DNA of 59,390 bases from Deltaproteobacteria bacterium (lineage in GTDB: Bacteria > SAR324 > XYD2-FULL-50-16). The DNA is taken from contig JABGPJ010000126.1 of NCBI GenBank assembly GCA_018645005.1, forward strand, positions 1 through 59,390, written 5' to 3'. Under the pieces are notes generated by a model. That model searched no databases and was not told the origin of the DNA. It saw only the letters and a program-made list of their open reading frames with translations. Of this stretch, positions 8,676 through 17,123 are shown in pieces. The translations under genes and the position numbers were made by a program. Numbering within the stretch: position 1 is the stretch's first letter; the number at the start of each line of letters is the position of its first letter.

Positions 8676-9215
8676 CTATTCAAATGGAAACTTTTCATAA
8701 CCGATCATCAGCGCCTTAATAACGCTTTCGGCCACTTTTTTCTTTCTGCCCATCAGCATTTGGATGCTTTCCTGCAGGGTTTCGATTTTAACCACTTTCG
8801 CTAATTTAATAAACGATCCCAGTATGATCATGTTGGTGGATCGGACATTACCCATTTCGTTGGCCAGATCACTGGCGGGAACAGGGAAAAAGCTGATATC
8901 GCCACGGACAGGAACATCGTCAACGATACTTGAGTTGTATATCAGCCTGCCGCCTGGCTGAAGTCGGTTGATAAAACTAACAACCGATGGCTGGTTCATA
9001 GATAGTAAAAAATCGGGTGATGAAACAACCGGTGAAGCGATCTCTTCATCTGAAACACAGAGCGTGCAGTTAGCAGTTCCACCTCGCATGGCGGCGCCGT
9101 ATTCTGGCAGAAATGTGACATGAAAGTCCTCCAGCATGGCCGCATTGCCCAGTATGTTCCCGATTGTTAAAACACCCTGGCCACCGGAACCGGCAAAAAG
9201 CATTCTTGAAATCAT
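8676..9215 (-). CDS. korC: 2-oxoacid:ferredoxin oxidoreductase, gamma subunit
   Basis: The 179-residue subunit carries the gamma-domain signature: GSGGQGVLTIGNILGNAA at about 9-26, followed by LPEYGAAMRGGTANC. In this family the gamma subunit contributes to CoA binding and the alpha/gamma interface. The start overlaps the korB stop by 4 bp (ATGA), so the two are translationally coupled. Size and order (D-A-B-C) match the four-subunit 2-oxoglutarate and 2-oxoisovalerate enzymes. Confidence 0.92.
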   Translation of the reverse strand: MISRMLFAGSGGQGVLTIGNILGNAAMLEDFHVTFLPEYGAAMRGGTANCTLCVSDEEIASPVVSSPDFLLSMNQPSVVSFINRLQPGGRLIYNSSIVDDVPVRGDISFFPVPASDLANEMGNVRSTNMIILGSFIKLAKVVKIETLQESIQMLMGRKKKVAESVIKALMIGYEKFPFE

Positions 9216-9961
9216 TTTTGCCCCCTTTTATCGGTTAACACACCCAGAGGAAACTCTTCAGACAGCACATTATCGATCCATTTGCAGGATTCTATGGTGT
9301 CCATTTTCCAGTTGGTAGGGCATGCAGATAAAACCTCAATGATGGAGTAACCAAGGTCATCCACCTGTGTTTGAAAAGCGATCTCGATCGCCTTTTTGGT
9401 GCGGCGAATATTTTTTGGGGAACTCACAGAAACCCTTTCCGCATAGGCAACACCTTTAAATTCAGAGACGATGTCGGTGATATGCAGTGGATACCCATCA
9501 ACCCCGGGTTCTCGACCCAGAGGTGAAGTGGTCGTCCGCTGATCGATGAGCGATGTGGGAGCCATTTGACCACCAGTCATTCCGTAAACGGCGTTATTGA
9601 TAAATATTACGGTGAACTTTTCACCCCGGTTAGCAGAGTGAATAGTTTCAGCGGTTCCAATTGCAGACAGGTCCCCGTCACCCTGGTATGACAGAACAAA
9701 TAGATCCGGACGGGCTCGCTTGATACCGGTTGCAATGGCCGTCCCTCTACCGTGAGCCGCTTCGATCATATCAATATCGAAATAGTTGTATGCCAGTACG
9801 GCACATCCCGCAGGATTGACGCCAATCGTGCGTTTTCCCAGATCCATCTCTTCCAGAAGTTCAGCCACGATTCTATGCACGATCCCATGACCGCATCCAG
9901 GGCAGTAGTGGGTAACGACGTCTTTCTTATAATATTTAGGCCATTCGTTTTTAAGCTTCAT
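9212..9961 (-). CDS. korB: 2-oxoacid:ferredoxin oxidoreductase, beta subunit (TPP-binding)
   Basis: The 249-residue beta subunit holds the thiamine-diphosphate fold: CPGCGHGIVHR near the N-terminus, GDGDLSAIG and the following asparagine motif (FINNAVYGMTGGQMAPTS). It decarboxylates the 2-oxoacid and passes electrons towards the ferredoxin subunit. A 4-bp overlap with korA and with korC indicates one tightly coupled operon. Mdh and aconitase elsewhere in the window make 2-oxoglutarate the likeliest substrate, but branched-chain 2-oxoacids cannot be ruled out by sequence reading. Confidence 0.93.
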   Translation of the reverse strand: MKLKNEWPKYYKKDVVTHYCPGCGHGIVHRIVAELLEEMDLGKRTIGVNPAGCAVLAYNYFDIDMIEAAHGRGTAIATGIKRARPDLFVLSYQGDGDLSAIGTAETIHSANRGEKFTVIFINNAVYGMTGGQMAPTSLIDQRTTTSPLGREPGVDGYPLHITDIVSEFKGVAYAERVSVSSPKNIRRTKKAIEIAFQTQVDDLGYSIIEVLSACPTNWKMDTIESCKWIDNVLSEEFPLGVLTDKRGQK

Positions 9962-11025
9962 GATTTAAATCCTCTTTTTTCCTGATACTCACGATAAACA
10001 AATCTGGCAAATTCAGCGGGTGTCGGAACAACACCACCAGGTCTGCCGTGAAATGAAATATCGGCCATTCCACCGATCGCCAGTTGAACATCTTCCAGCA
10101 TCTGACCGGTGCTCATTTCAAAAACAATAAACTGGCTGATGGTTTTAGTCAGTTCCTGTAAAATCTTTTTGGGAAACGGCCAGAGGGTGATAGGTCGAAT
10201 AAGCCCGGCTTTGATCCCTTCTTTACGTATACGATTGATAGCGCCTTTAGCGATTCTTGCAGTAGTGCCGTATGCGATGATGACCAGCTCTGCGTCATCC
10301 ATCTTGTAAGCTTCATAGCGTGTTTCGTTTTCAGCGATTTGTTGGTACTTTCGGTCCAGCTTCCAGTTGTGTCGTTCCATTTCCGCCGTGTCCAAGACCA
10401 GTGAGGCCATATATTTGCTGGGGCCATCTCCACGGCTTTTCAGCGCCCACTCTTTTTCCGGCAGCTCTCCGATCGGCTCAGGAAATACTACGGGTTCCTT
10501 CGTTTGTCCCATCATGCCATCTCCCAGGATCATCACAGGCGTTTTGTAACGATCAGCAAGGTCAAAAGATAAATATGTCAAATCAGCAATCTCCTGCACA
10601 GATCCAGGAGCCAAGACCGGCATGCGGTAATCGCCATGTCCACCACCACGAGTTGCTTGGAAATAGTCCCCTTGCGCCGGGGCAATATTACCCAGCCCTG
10701 GACCACCTCGCATCACGTTTACGACGACAGCCGGTAACTCGAATCCAGCCAGGAAAGAGAGACCTTCCTGTTTCAGGCTGATACCCGGACTGGAGGAAGA
10801 GGTCATTACGCGGGCGCCGGTAGCAGAAGCCCCGATGACCATATTGATAGCGGCTGTTTCACTTTCCGACTGTACAAAGACACCCCCTGTTTTGCGCAGA
10901 TGCATAGCCATGTACTCCCCCAACTCATTCTGCGGCGTAATGGGATAGCCGAAATAGCATTTGCACCCGGCCCTGATCGCAGCCTCTGCAAAGGTGTGAT
11001 TCCCACTGATAAACGTTTTATTCAT
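9958..11025 (-). CDS. korA: 2-oxoacid:ferredoxin oxidoreductase, alpha subunit
   Basis: The 355-residue alpha subunit has the pyrimidine-binding domain I motifs (GYPITPQNELGEYM, SESETAAINMVIGAS, TSSSSPGISLKQEG) and a C-terminal domain II. ATG 11025 is preferred over an upstream TTG because GAGG lies 6 bp before it. The start lies inside the last codons of korD, an 8-bp overlap. It forms the catalytic heterodimer with KorB. VorB of the 2-oxoisovalerate enzyme is homologous, so the substrate label is tentative. Confidence 0.92.
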   Translation of the reverse strand: MNKTFISGNHTFAEAAIRAGCKCYFGYPITPQNELGEYMAMHLRKTGGVFVQSESETAAINMVIGASATGARVMTSSSSPGISLKQEGLSFLAGFELPAVVVNVMRGGPGLGNIAPAQGDYFQATRGGGHGDYRMPVLAPGSVQEIADLTYLSFDLADRYKTPVMILGDGMMGQTKEPVVFPEPIGELPEKEWALKSRGDGPSKYMASLVLDTAEMERHNWKLDRKYQQIAENETRYEAYKMDDAELVIIAYGTTARIAKGAINRIRKEGIKAGLIRPITLWPFPKKILQELTKTISQFIVFEMSTGQMLEDVQLAIGGMADISFHGRPGGVVPTPAEFARFVYREYQEKRGFKS

Positions 11026-11242
11026 AATATACCTCAAGCACAAGATCAGGGCAGACCAGAGTACAGATCATGCAGCCGTTGCAATCTTTTCCGGCAACAG
11101 GTTCGGCATAGTTGTAGCCCATTTTATTAAGATTCTCAGACGTTCTTAGAACTTCCGGTTTGCAGAACTCCACACAAAGGTTACACCCCTTGCAGGCCTC
11201 CTGATTGACAATCACTTGATATTTTTTCTTTTTTTTTGCCAC
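11018..11242 (-). CDS. korD: 2-oxoacid:ferredoxin oxidoreductase, delta subunit (2[4Fe-4S] ferredoxin)
   Basis: The 74-residue ferredoxin-like subunit contains two 4Fe-4S motifs, CKGCNLCVEFC and CNGCMICTLVCP. It receives electrons from the TPP centre and hands them to an external ferredoxin. The start is GTG 11242, with GAGG about ten bases upstream. It is first in the operon, and a perfect 13-bp palindrome lies 43 bp upstream of the start. Codons 3-7 are almost pure A on the coding strand, including a 9-A run that could favour slippage. Confidence 0.92.
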   Translation of the reverse strand: MAKKKKKYQVIVNQEACKGCNLCVEFCKPEVLRTSENLNKMGYNYAEPVAGKDCNGCMICTLVCPDLVLEVYYE

Positions 11243-11284
11243 CTGGTGTTAACCTCATTAAAAATATTGGATTTGGATTGACTC

Positions 11285-11315
11285 CAGTCTGAGTAACAAT
11301 CTGTTACTCAGACTG
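11285..11315. promoter_or_regulatory. Perfect 13-bp palindrome upstream of kor (candidate operator)
   Basis: CAGTCTGAGTAAC and GTTACTCAGACTG are exact inverted repeats separated by AATCT, in the 580-bp gap between korD and the divergent racemase gene. No T-run follows on either strand, so a dimeric regulator's operator is more likely than a terminator. The core CAATCTGTTA recurs at 30772-30781 (ACAD operon) and, inverted, at 6226-6235 (tetR). Confidence 0.5.
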
Positions 11316-11823
11316 CAGACATTATCAGTGGCGATCGTCAGGTTTGAATCTCTAACAAGGTATCAGATTTTTCAGATAAAATGCAGAGCAGAAGATACGA
11401 TCCTGTACCAAACGCCGATCTAACATGTCATAAAAAGCCCGGACAGATTGATCAATTCGATGACGGGCAACCACGCGGGGGGAAGATTTATATGGAATCC
11501 CTTCGCAGATAGTCCTGAACTCGCCGTTTTTCCAACCCTCATGTCAAATAACGGGAGATGGTTGTGGTTTTCGAACTGGAGGTCACTGGCGTAGGCTAGG
11601 ATTATCGATGAAAAATACAAAAAAAACAACCCCAGAATTAGCTGATGATTGATATAGCAGGGATTTAGTTGTTGAATAGGGGAACCTTGACTTATGGCAG
11701 GTGATTCAATTAGGCTTACTAATCAATCAAATGATGTAATTATTGAATGGAACCTTTCGATGTGAGTCGACGAGCTTGCATTTTCAGGGAAGTGCATCAC
11801 CATAAAGTAGAGGAGGAATTTGG
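11316..11823. other. Non-coding gap upstream of the racemase gene
   Basis: About 500 bp with no convincing gene. The one short open frame here (11420-11629, minus) lacks family resemblance and a ribosome site. The segment before 11824 is AT-rich and ends with AGAGGAGG, the racemase ribosome-binding site. Promoters for the divergent kor and racemase genes must lie here, but I cannot place them with confidence. Confidence 0.5.
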
Positions 11824-12957
11824 ATGGGTCCGCTAAAAGGAATGAAAATTGTTGAAATTGGTAGTATTGGTCCAGGTCCGTTTTGTGCTCAAATGCTGGC
11901 AGACATGGGGGCAGATATTATTCGCATAGATCGGAAAACGCCTGCTCCCATACTACAAGATACAAAATACGAGGTGTTGCATCGCAATAGACGGTCTGTG
12001 ATGGTAGATCTGAAAAAACCGGCAGGGGTCCAAACGGTTTTAAAGTTAATTGCTCAGTCCGAGGCCCTGATCGAAGGATTTCGGCCAGGTGTGATGGAGC
12101 GATTGGGACTGGGACCGGATATCTGTTTCGATAAAAACCCGGGACTGGTTTACGGACGCATGACGGGTTGGGGGCAGGACGGACCTCTGGCTCAAGCGGC
12201 AGGTCACGACATCAATTACATTTCTCTCTCCGGGGCGTTACATGCTATGGGTTCTGCAGGTGGAAAACCGGCTGTCCCCTTGAATCTGGTTGGTGACTTT
12301 GGTGGTGGTGGGATGTTCTTGGCATTCGGTATCATGTGCGGCGTATATGAAGCCAGAACGTCAGGTCAGGGACAGGTCGTGGACGCGTCTATGGTAGAGG
12401 GGGCTGCTGCACTCAGCGGAATGTTTTATGGCATGTTTGCCGGTGGTATGCAGAATAACAAGCGAGGAACTAACCTGCTCGATGGGGGCGCTCACTTTTA
12501 CGATACTTACGAAACAGCTGACGGTAAATGGATCTCGATCGGTTCGATTGAACCACAGTTTTATGCGCTTCTCCTTAAACACGCTGGCCTTGAAGATGAG
12601 GAGTTAAAAAATCAGATGGCCATGGACCGCTGGCCGGATTGGAAGGAGAAGATGACTACCGTTTTTAAAACCAAGACACGGGATCAATGGTGTGAGATCA
12701 TGGAATGTACAGATGTGTGTTTTGCTCCAGTGCTCTCCTTTGATGAGGTCAAGGATCACCCGCAAAACCAGTCGAGACAGTCATTCATTGAGGTTGAGGG
12801 AGTGCTGCAGCCTGCTCCGGCACCACGTTTCAGCCGCACACAACCGGAAATGAGATATCCGCCTCCCAAAAAAGGGGAGCACAATGAAGAAGCTCTAAAA
12901 GAGTGGGGGTTTCACTCAGATGAGATAGATGCTCTGATATCAAGCGATGTGATCTGA
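11824..12957 (+). CDS. CaiB/BaiF family alpha-methylacyl-CoA racemase
   Basis: The 377-residue protein is a class III CoA-transferase-fold enzyme. The N-terminal CoA-binding segment (GPGPFCAQMLADMGADIIRI), NRRSVMVDLKKP and the racemase signature GMT-GWGQDGPLAQAAGHDINY are present. The histidine (about 128) and aspartate (about 157, LVGDFGGGG) expected as the two acid/base residues of AMACR-type racemases are both there, which favours racemase over CoA-transferase. It would interconvert (R)- and (S)-2-methylacyl-CoA so that branched or isoprenoid chains can enter beta-oxidation. AGAGGAGG precedes the ATG. The substrate is not determined. Confidence 0.88.
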   Translation: MGPLKGMKIVEIGSIGPGPFCAQMLADMGADIIRIDRKTPAPILQDTKYEVLHRNRRSVMVDLKKPAGVQTVLKLIAQSEALIEGFRPGVMERLGLGPDICFDKNPGLVYGRMTGWGQDGPLAQAAGHDINYISLSGALHAMGSAGGKPAVPLNLVGDFGGGGMFLAFGIMCGVYEARTSGQGQVVDASMVEGAAALSGMFYGMFAGGMQNNKRGTNLLDGGAHFYDTYETADGKWISIGSIEPQFYALLLKHAGLEDEELKNQMAMDRWPDWKEKMTTVFKTKTRDQWCEIMECTDVCFAPVLSFDEVKDHPQNQSRQSFIEVEGVLQPAPAPRFSRTQPEMRYPPPKKGEHNEEALKEWGFHSDEIDALISSDVI

Positions 12958-12966
12958 ACCTGATCG

Positions 12967-13004
12967 TTTTGGCTGATTAAAATCGTTGACAGTATCAGCC
13001 CAAA
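12967..13004 (+). terminator. Hairpin downstream of the racemase gene
   Basis: GGCTGAT (12971-12977) pairs with ATCAGCC (12994-13000), and flanking TTTT/AAAA can extend the stem across one bulged C. It lies just after the racemase stop. There is no strong U-tract, so it could be a weak terminator or a leader structure of the next gene. Confidence 0.35.
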
Positions 13005-13121
13005 AGATAAGGATTTTTATTTAAGAGAGTGTTCTGAACCGAGAGGTTTTATAGAACCAATATCGTACTTTCTGGGCATATTTCCAATTATTTATTTGTA
13101 CCATTTGATCAAGGAGGAGAG

Positions 13122-15125
13122 ATGATTAACGATCCCGTATTCCAGCCTATAACAATCAACAAACTTGAGATCAAGAACCGCATCTGTCTGCCGGCTATGC
13201 ATCTGAATATGGCAGAAGATTATCTGGTCACGGATCAGTTGGTTGATTTCTACGCAGAACGAGCCCGTGGCGGTGCCGGGCTGATAACTGTGGGTTTTGC
13301 CACCGTAGATGAGCTTTCCAGTGGTACGACGAATATAGGAGCTCACAAGGATGAATTTATCCCCGGGTTGAGTCGTCTGGCAGCGGCCATTAAAGACAAT
13401 GGTGCACGGGCGGCAGTTCAGATTAATCATGCCGGTAAGAATTCACACTCCATGATGATCGGTGGAAAACAGGCCGTTGCTCCATCCGCCGTTTTCTCCA
13501 GGATGACACGGGAGACCCCTCGAGCATTGGAGATCGATGAAATACCCCAGGTGATCGACAGTTTTGCACAGGCAGCGTTACGGGTGAAAAAAGCGGGTTT
13601 CGATGCCGTTGAGGTATTAGCAGGAACCGGCTACCTGATCAGTTCGTTTCTCTCGTTGTTGACGAATCAGCGAACGGATGAATGGGGTGGGTCTTATGAA
13701 AATAGAATGCGCTTTGGCGTAGAAGTGATCAAAGCCATCCGTAAGGCTGTTGGAGAGGAGTATCCGATACTTGTAAGGATGAATGGTAACGATTTGATGC
13801 CGCAGGGTGTTGGACGTCTGGATTTGCAAGTGTTTGCAAAAAATCTGGTTGCAGCGGGTGTAAATACCATTAATATCAATGTGGGGTGGCATGATGCCAA
13901 GATTCCGCAAATTGTGACCTCAGTTCCCAGAGGGGCGTTTGGATATTTGTCAAAGGAGATGAAGCAGCAGGTTGATGTACCTGTAATTACCGGACATCGC
14001 GTTCATGATATTGAAACTGCGAGAGAATTAATTGGAAATGGTGTTTGCGACATGGTTGCCATGGGGCGGTCCTTGATCGCGGATCCTTTTATGCCAGAAA
14101 AAGCACGCACAGGCAGAAAACAAGATGTCCTCCACTGTATTGCATGTGCTCAGGGCTGTTTTGATCATCTCTTCGAGTTGGAACAAGTGAGATGTCTCTG
14201 CAATCCAAAAGCCGGTCGGGAAGCAGAATGCCTGATAGAAAAAACGAAGACACCGAAGAAAGTGATGGTCATTGGCGGAGGCGCGGCCGGGATGAGCGCG
14301 GCCTTAGCAGCTGACGAAAAAGGACATGCAGTGACGTTGTTCGAAAAAACAAATGAGCTGGGCGGACAATTGCATCTTGCAGGCGCCCCTCCTGGCAGAG
14401 AAGAGTTTCTGGAGTTGGCCAAAGATCTAGCCCAACAGATTCAGTTGAGTGGTGTAGAACTCAGGCTGGATGAAACCGTGGATGAGGGATGTCTCGATAC
14501 GGAAAAGCCTGACTATGTGATGCTGGCGACCGGCGCTAAGCCGATAACGCTGCCAATTCCAGGTGTGGATCTGCCGAATGTGGTTCAAGCGTGGGATGTA
14601 CTTACAGAAAAAGTTCAATGCGGAAAGAAAGTTGCGATTATTGGTGGAGGTGCTGTTGGTGTTGAAGTGGCGCTATATCTGGCTGAAAAGGGAACCCCTT
14701 CTGGCGAAGCAATCAAATTTCTGCTGATTAACGGTGTAGAAACCCCTGAAGATCTGGTAAAAATCGCCACGAAAGGAACAAAAGAGGTGGTTTTGCTGGA
14801 AATGCTGGAGAAGGTCGGCAAAGATATCGGAAAATCCACGCGCTGGGTGATGATGCAGGATCTATCACGTTATGGTGTTATTGTGAAAACACAAACCAAG
14901 GCAAGTGAGATTACATCCTCTGGTGTAAGAATTGAAATCGATGGTCGGGTGGAAGAGATTGAAGCAGATACCGTGGTACTGGCTTCCGGATCGAAATCGG
15001 AGAATGCGTTCCAGTCAGTTTTGGAACGAAAAGGCATTCCACATCAAATCATTGGAGATGCCAGCCAGATTGCATTGGCTTATGATGCCATGCACAGCGG
15101 GTTTGATGCCGGCAGCAAGTTATAA
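13122..15125 (+). CDS. Old-yellow-enzyme family 2,4-dienoyl-CoA/enoate reductase-like flavoprotein
   Basis: The 667-residue protein has the FadH layout. A FMN-binding TIM barrel (about 1-330) precedes a 4Fe-4S cluster site with cysteines 339, 342, 346 and 358 (C-x2-C-x3-C-x11-C). A FAD/NAD(P) region carries dinucleotide motifs IGGGAAGMS (about 385) and IGGGAVGVE (about 507). This family moves hydride from NAD(P)H through FAD, the cluster and FMN to a C=C bond of dienoyl- or enoyl-CoA, or of cyclic enoates. AGGAGGAG precedes the ATG, and a hairpin terminator follows. The surrounding acyl-CoA genes favour removal of double bonds during lipid oxidation. Confidence 0.87.
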   Translation: MINDPVFQPITINKLEIKNRICLPAMHLNMAEDYLVTDQLVDFYAERARGGAGLITVGFATVDELSSGTTNIGAHKDEFIPGLSRLAAAIKDNGARAAVQINHAGKNSHSMMIGGKQAVAPSAVFSRMTRETPRALEIDEIPQVIDSFAQAALRVKKAGFDAVEVLAGTGYLISSFLSLLTNQRTDEWGGSYENRMRFGVEVIKAIRKAVGEEYPILVRMNGNDLMPQGVGRLDLQVFAKNLVAAGVNTININVGWHDAKIPQIVTSVPRGAFGYLSKEMKQQVDVPVITGHRVHDIETARELIGNGVCDMVAMGRSLIADPFMPEKARTGRKQDVLHCIACAQGCFDHLFELEQVRCLCNPKAGREAECLIEKTKTPKKVMVIGGGAAGMSAALAADEKGHAVTLFEKTNELGGQLHLAGAPPGREEFLELAKDLAQQIQLSGVELRLDETVDEGCLDTEKPDYVMLATGAKPITLPIPGVDLPNVVQAWDVLTEKVQCGKKVAIIGGGAVGVEVALYLAEKGTPSGEAIKFLLINGVETPEDLVKIATKGTKEVVLLEMLEKVGKDIGKSTRWVMMQDLSRYGVIVKTQTKASEITSSGVRIEIDGRVEEIEADTVVLASGSKSENAFQSVLERKGIPHQIIGDASQIALAYDAMHSGFDAGSKL

Positions 15126-15131
15126 ATGAAC

Positions 15132-15150
15132 AGGGGGCATCAAGCCCCCT
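15132..15150 (+). terminator. Terminator after the OYE-type reductase
   Basis: AGGGGGC pairs with GCCCCCT across the loop ATCAA, 7 bp after the stop codon. The short following TAATAA gives only a weak T-tract. Confidence 0.6.
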
Positions 15151-15305
15151 TAATAACCAAGAGCTCATCCACACAATTTTATCTTCTTTTTGACCTTCCC
15201 GCTCATGGCCAGAGATCTCTTTTTTCTACCATTATAAAAGCAAGAAAAATTGCCTTGCGGTGTTTTCTCGCCTCTTTTTCATGTGTCCCTACGACTGTTT
15301 TCCCT

Positions 15306-15426
15306 CCGCAATGTCCGGTTAGGTTTTTGCAGAAAGCTGAATGATGAAACCTGGATCGAGCTTATGCGCAGAGACTGGTTTTATCATTCAACTTTCGTGT
15401 AGCAAAAACCTAACCGGACATTGCTG
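15306..15426. mobile_element. Hairpin MITE family B, copy 2 (121 bp) with perfect 9-bp target duplication
   Basis: The terminal repeats match copy 1 (first bases CCGCAATG instead of CAGCAATG). GTTTTCCCT is repeated exactly at 15297-15305 and 15427-15435. Its interior equals that of the 236-bp copy 5, minus the inner palindrome: the join GAGCTTATGCGCAG is what recombination between the two CTTAT repeats of the larger form would leave. It sits 48 bp upstream of the exporter start. Confidence 0.9.
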
Positions 15427-15474
15427 GTTTTCCCTCAATATTGTTCATCAAGTCATCAATTAAATTGGATTTCT

Positions 15475-16374
15475 ATGCAGGTATATCTTAAGTTATTGGG
15501 CGCCGCCATTTTTTGGGGTGGGACCTTTATTGCGGGCAGGATTGTGTCCCGGGAAATGGATCCTTATTCTGCCGCATTTATCCGGTTTCTGATTGCGTCT
15601 GTTTTTCTTTTAGGAACCATTCGTTTCCATCAAGGGTATCTACCGCCACTGAAAAAAAATCAAATCATTCCAGTTGTTTTACTGGGCATGACTGGCATTT
15701 TTTCTTATAATATTCTGTTCTTTAAGGGATTACATACAGTACACGCAGGCCGTGCCGCTTTAATCATTGCTTTGAATCCCATATTTATCAGTCTCTGCTC
15801 ATCGATCTTCTTCAAAGAACGCTTAACTATCTTCAGGGCAGCCGGGATCCTGATATCATTTTTAGGGGCAGCCATTGTGATCACCTATGGGAATTTAGGA
15901 AACATGATTAATATGCCAATCAGCCGCGGTGACTTTTTCATTTTCGGCTGTGTGGGCTCCTGGGTCGCTTACTCTCTGATCGGGAAAGTTGTTATGACAG
16001 GGATTTCACCACTTGTATCGGTTGGATATTCGTCTGCAATCGGTACGCTGGCGTTGTTGGTCCCGGCAGCGATGAAAGGTGTTTTTCCACAGATGATGTC
16101 CCTCTCGTTGATAGAGTGGAGTTCTTTGTTTTATCTTGGGTTTTTTGGAACAGTCTTGGGATTTTTCTGGTATTACGATGGCATAAACCGGATTGGGCCC
16201 ATGAAGGCCAGCGTCTTCATAAATTTTGTTCCAGTGAGTGCCATTCTTCTGGCTTATTTGATTCTCGACGAATCAGTTACCTGGTCGCTTGTCAGTGGCG
16301 CTATGCTTGTTATGAGTGGTGTTCTGCTGACTAATTTTTCAGAGCAGCTCTGGAGAATGGTTCGAAAACAGTAG
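15475..16374 (+). CDS. EamA/DMT-family transporter
   Basis: The 299-residue integral membrane protein has ten hydrophobic segments in two repeated EamA halves (GAAIFWGGTFIAGRIV at the start, then IFGCVGSWVAYSLIGKV opening the second half). Members export amino acids, metabolites or drugs. ATG 15475 is chosen because the upstream codons fall in the MITE and its target duplication. Substrate unknown; the neighbouring acyl-CoA genes do not define it. Confidence 0.88.
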   Translation: MQVYLKLLGAAIFWGGTFIAGRIVSREMDPYSAAFIRFLIASVFLLGTIRFHQGYLPPLKKNQIIPVVLLGMTGIFSYNILFFKGLHTVHAGRAALIIALNPIFISLCSSIFFKERLTIFRAAGILISFLGAAIVITYGNLGNMINMPISRGDFFIFGCVGSWVAYSLIGKVVMTGISPLVSVGYSSAIGTLALLVPAAMKGVFPQMMSLSLIEWSSLFYLGFFGTVLGFFWYYDGINRIGPMKASVFINFVPVSAILLAYLILDESVTWSLVSGAMLVMSGVLLTNFSEQLWRMVRKQ

Positions 16375-16454
16375 ATCTCAGTGTGTTGGCTCAAAATCCG
16401 AGTTGAGTCGTCTGTTGATTGTTTCCAGATAAAATTAAATTTGTTGTGGAAGAA

Positions 16455-16516
16455 CAGTAATGTCCGGTTTTTCATTCAGCTTTTGTTTTTTGCAAAAACC
16501 TAACCGGACATTGCTG
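16455..16516. mobile_element. Hairpin MITE family B, copy 3 (62 bp) with perfect 9-bp target duplication
   Basis: This is the smallest copy. It runs from CAGTAATGTCCGG to CCGGACATTGCTG and keeps only the outer part of the arms plus CATTCAGCTTTTG. GTGGAAGAA is repeated at 16446-16454 and 16517-16525. It lies in the 3' end of the minus-strand gene at 16500 and provides that gene's stop codon. Confidence 0.88.
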
Positions 16517-17072
16517 GTGGAAGAAGAGATTTTTGAAAATTATTCAGTTTGTCTGTATGAGAGGCTGTCAACTCTGCCTGTTTTTCCTGCCAGCTGTTTT
16601 GGGCCTTCAAATTCGGTTTGATAGCTGATCCCGATATCCCCTCTTTTTTGAGACGTTTGACTTCGATCTTCTCCATCGATACGTAGGTAGCCGCCAGCTC
16701 TTTCTGAAAAGCGTCGATGATATTATTCAAACGCTTCAAAGCGGCATCTGTTGAGACATTCGGGTTAAGTGCCGCAATGCCATCGAGAATATGCCGACTC
16801 GTTTGGGGATTTGTCAGACTGAGCGCCTGGGAAAGGCATTCCAAAGCTGACTTCCTGCCATAACCCTCCTGATCTGGACTGAATGCAGCGATTTCATTTT
16901 GTATATCCGTTTTGTGATGGATATTCTGCAAATAATTCTGGGCAATAGCCTGACCTTTGGCAATACTCTCCTTTTTGTGCTCTTCCTTGATCTCTTCCGA
17001 ATTCAGCTTTGGCATTCCTGCCACTTTTTCCATTGCCAGTTCAAAAGCGGTTTTGGCTCTTTGGCTTCCCAT
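16500..17072 (-). CDS. Hypothetical charged, helical protein; C-terminus altered by a MITE
   Basis: This 190-residue soluble protein is rich in Lys, Glu and Ala, with long predicted helices and no catalytic motif that I recognise. The last four residues (AMSG) and the TAG stop are read from family B copy 3. If the element and one copy of its 9-bp duplication are removed, the frame runs LLPQQI-stop, so the insertion changed only the tail. It is followed downstream by no same-strand gene, and the metallo-hydrolase gene ends 51 bp upstream. Function unknown. Confidence 0.65.
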   Translation of the reverse strand: MGSQRAKTAFELAMEKVAGMPKLNSEEIKEEHKKESIAKGQAIAQNYLQNIHHKTDIQNEIAAFSPDQEGYGRKSALECLSQALSLTNPQTSRHILDGIAALNPNVSTDAALKRLNNIIDAFQKELAATYVSMEKIEVKRLKKEGISGSAIKPNLKAQNSWQEKQAELTASHTDKLNNFQKSLLPPAMSG

Positions 17073-17123
17073 CGTAACTCCTTTATGTTGAATCTCAAAA
17101 ATGGTGTCGTTAACAACACGATA

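Noticed and set aside
10320-10781. Long open frame on the plus strand inside korA
   Set aside because: It is antisense to a well-conserved gene, is Pro/Arg-rich and has no family resemblance; a shadow frame.
11420-11629. Short minus-strand open frame in the kor-racemase gap
   Set aside because: It has no ribosome site or recognisable domain, and its composition looks non-coding.
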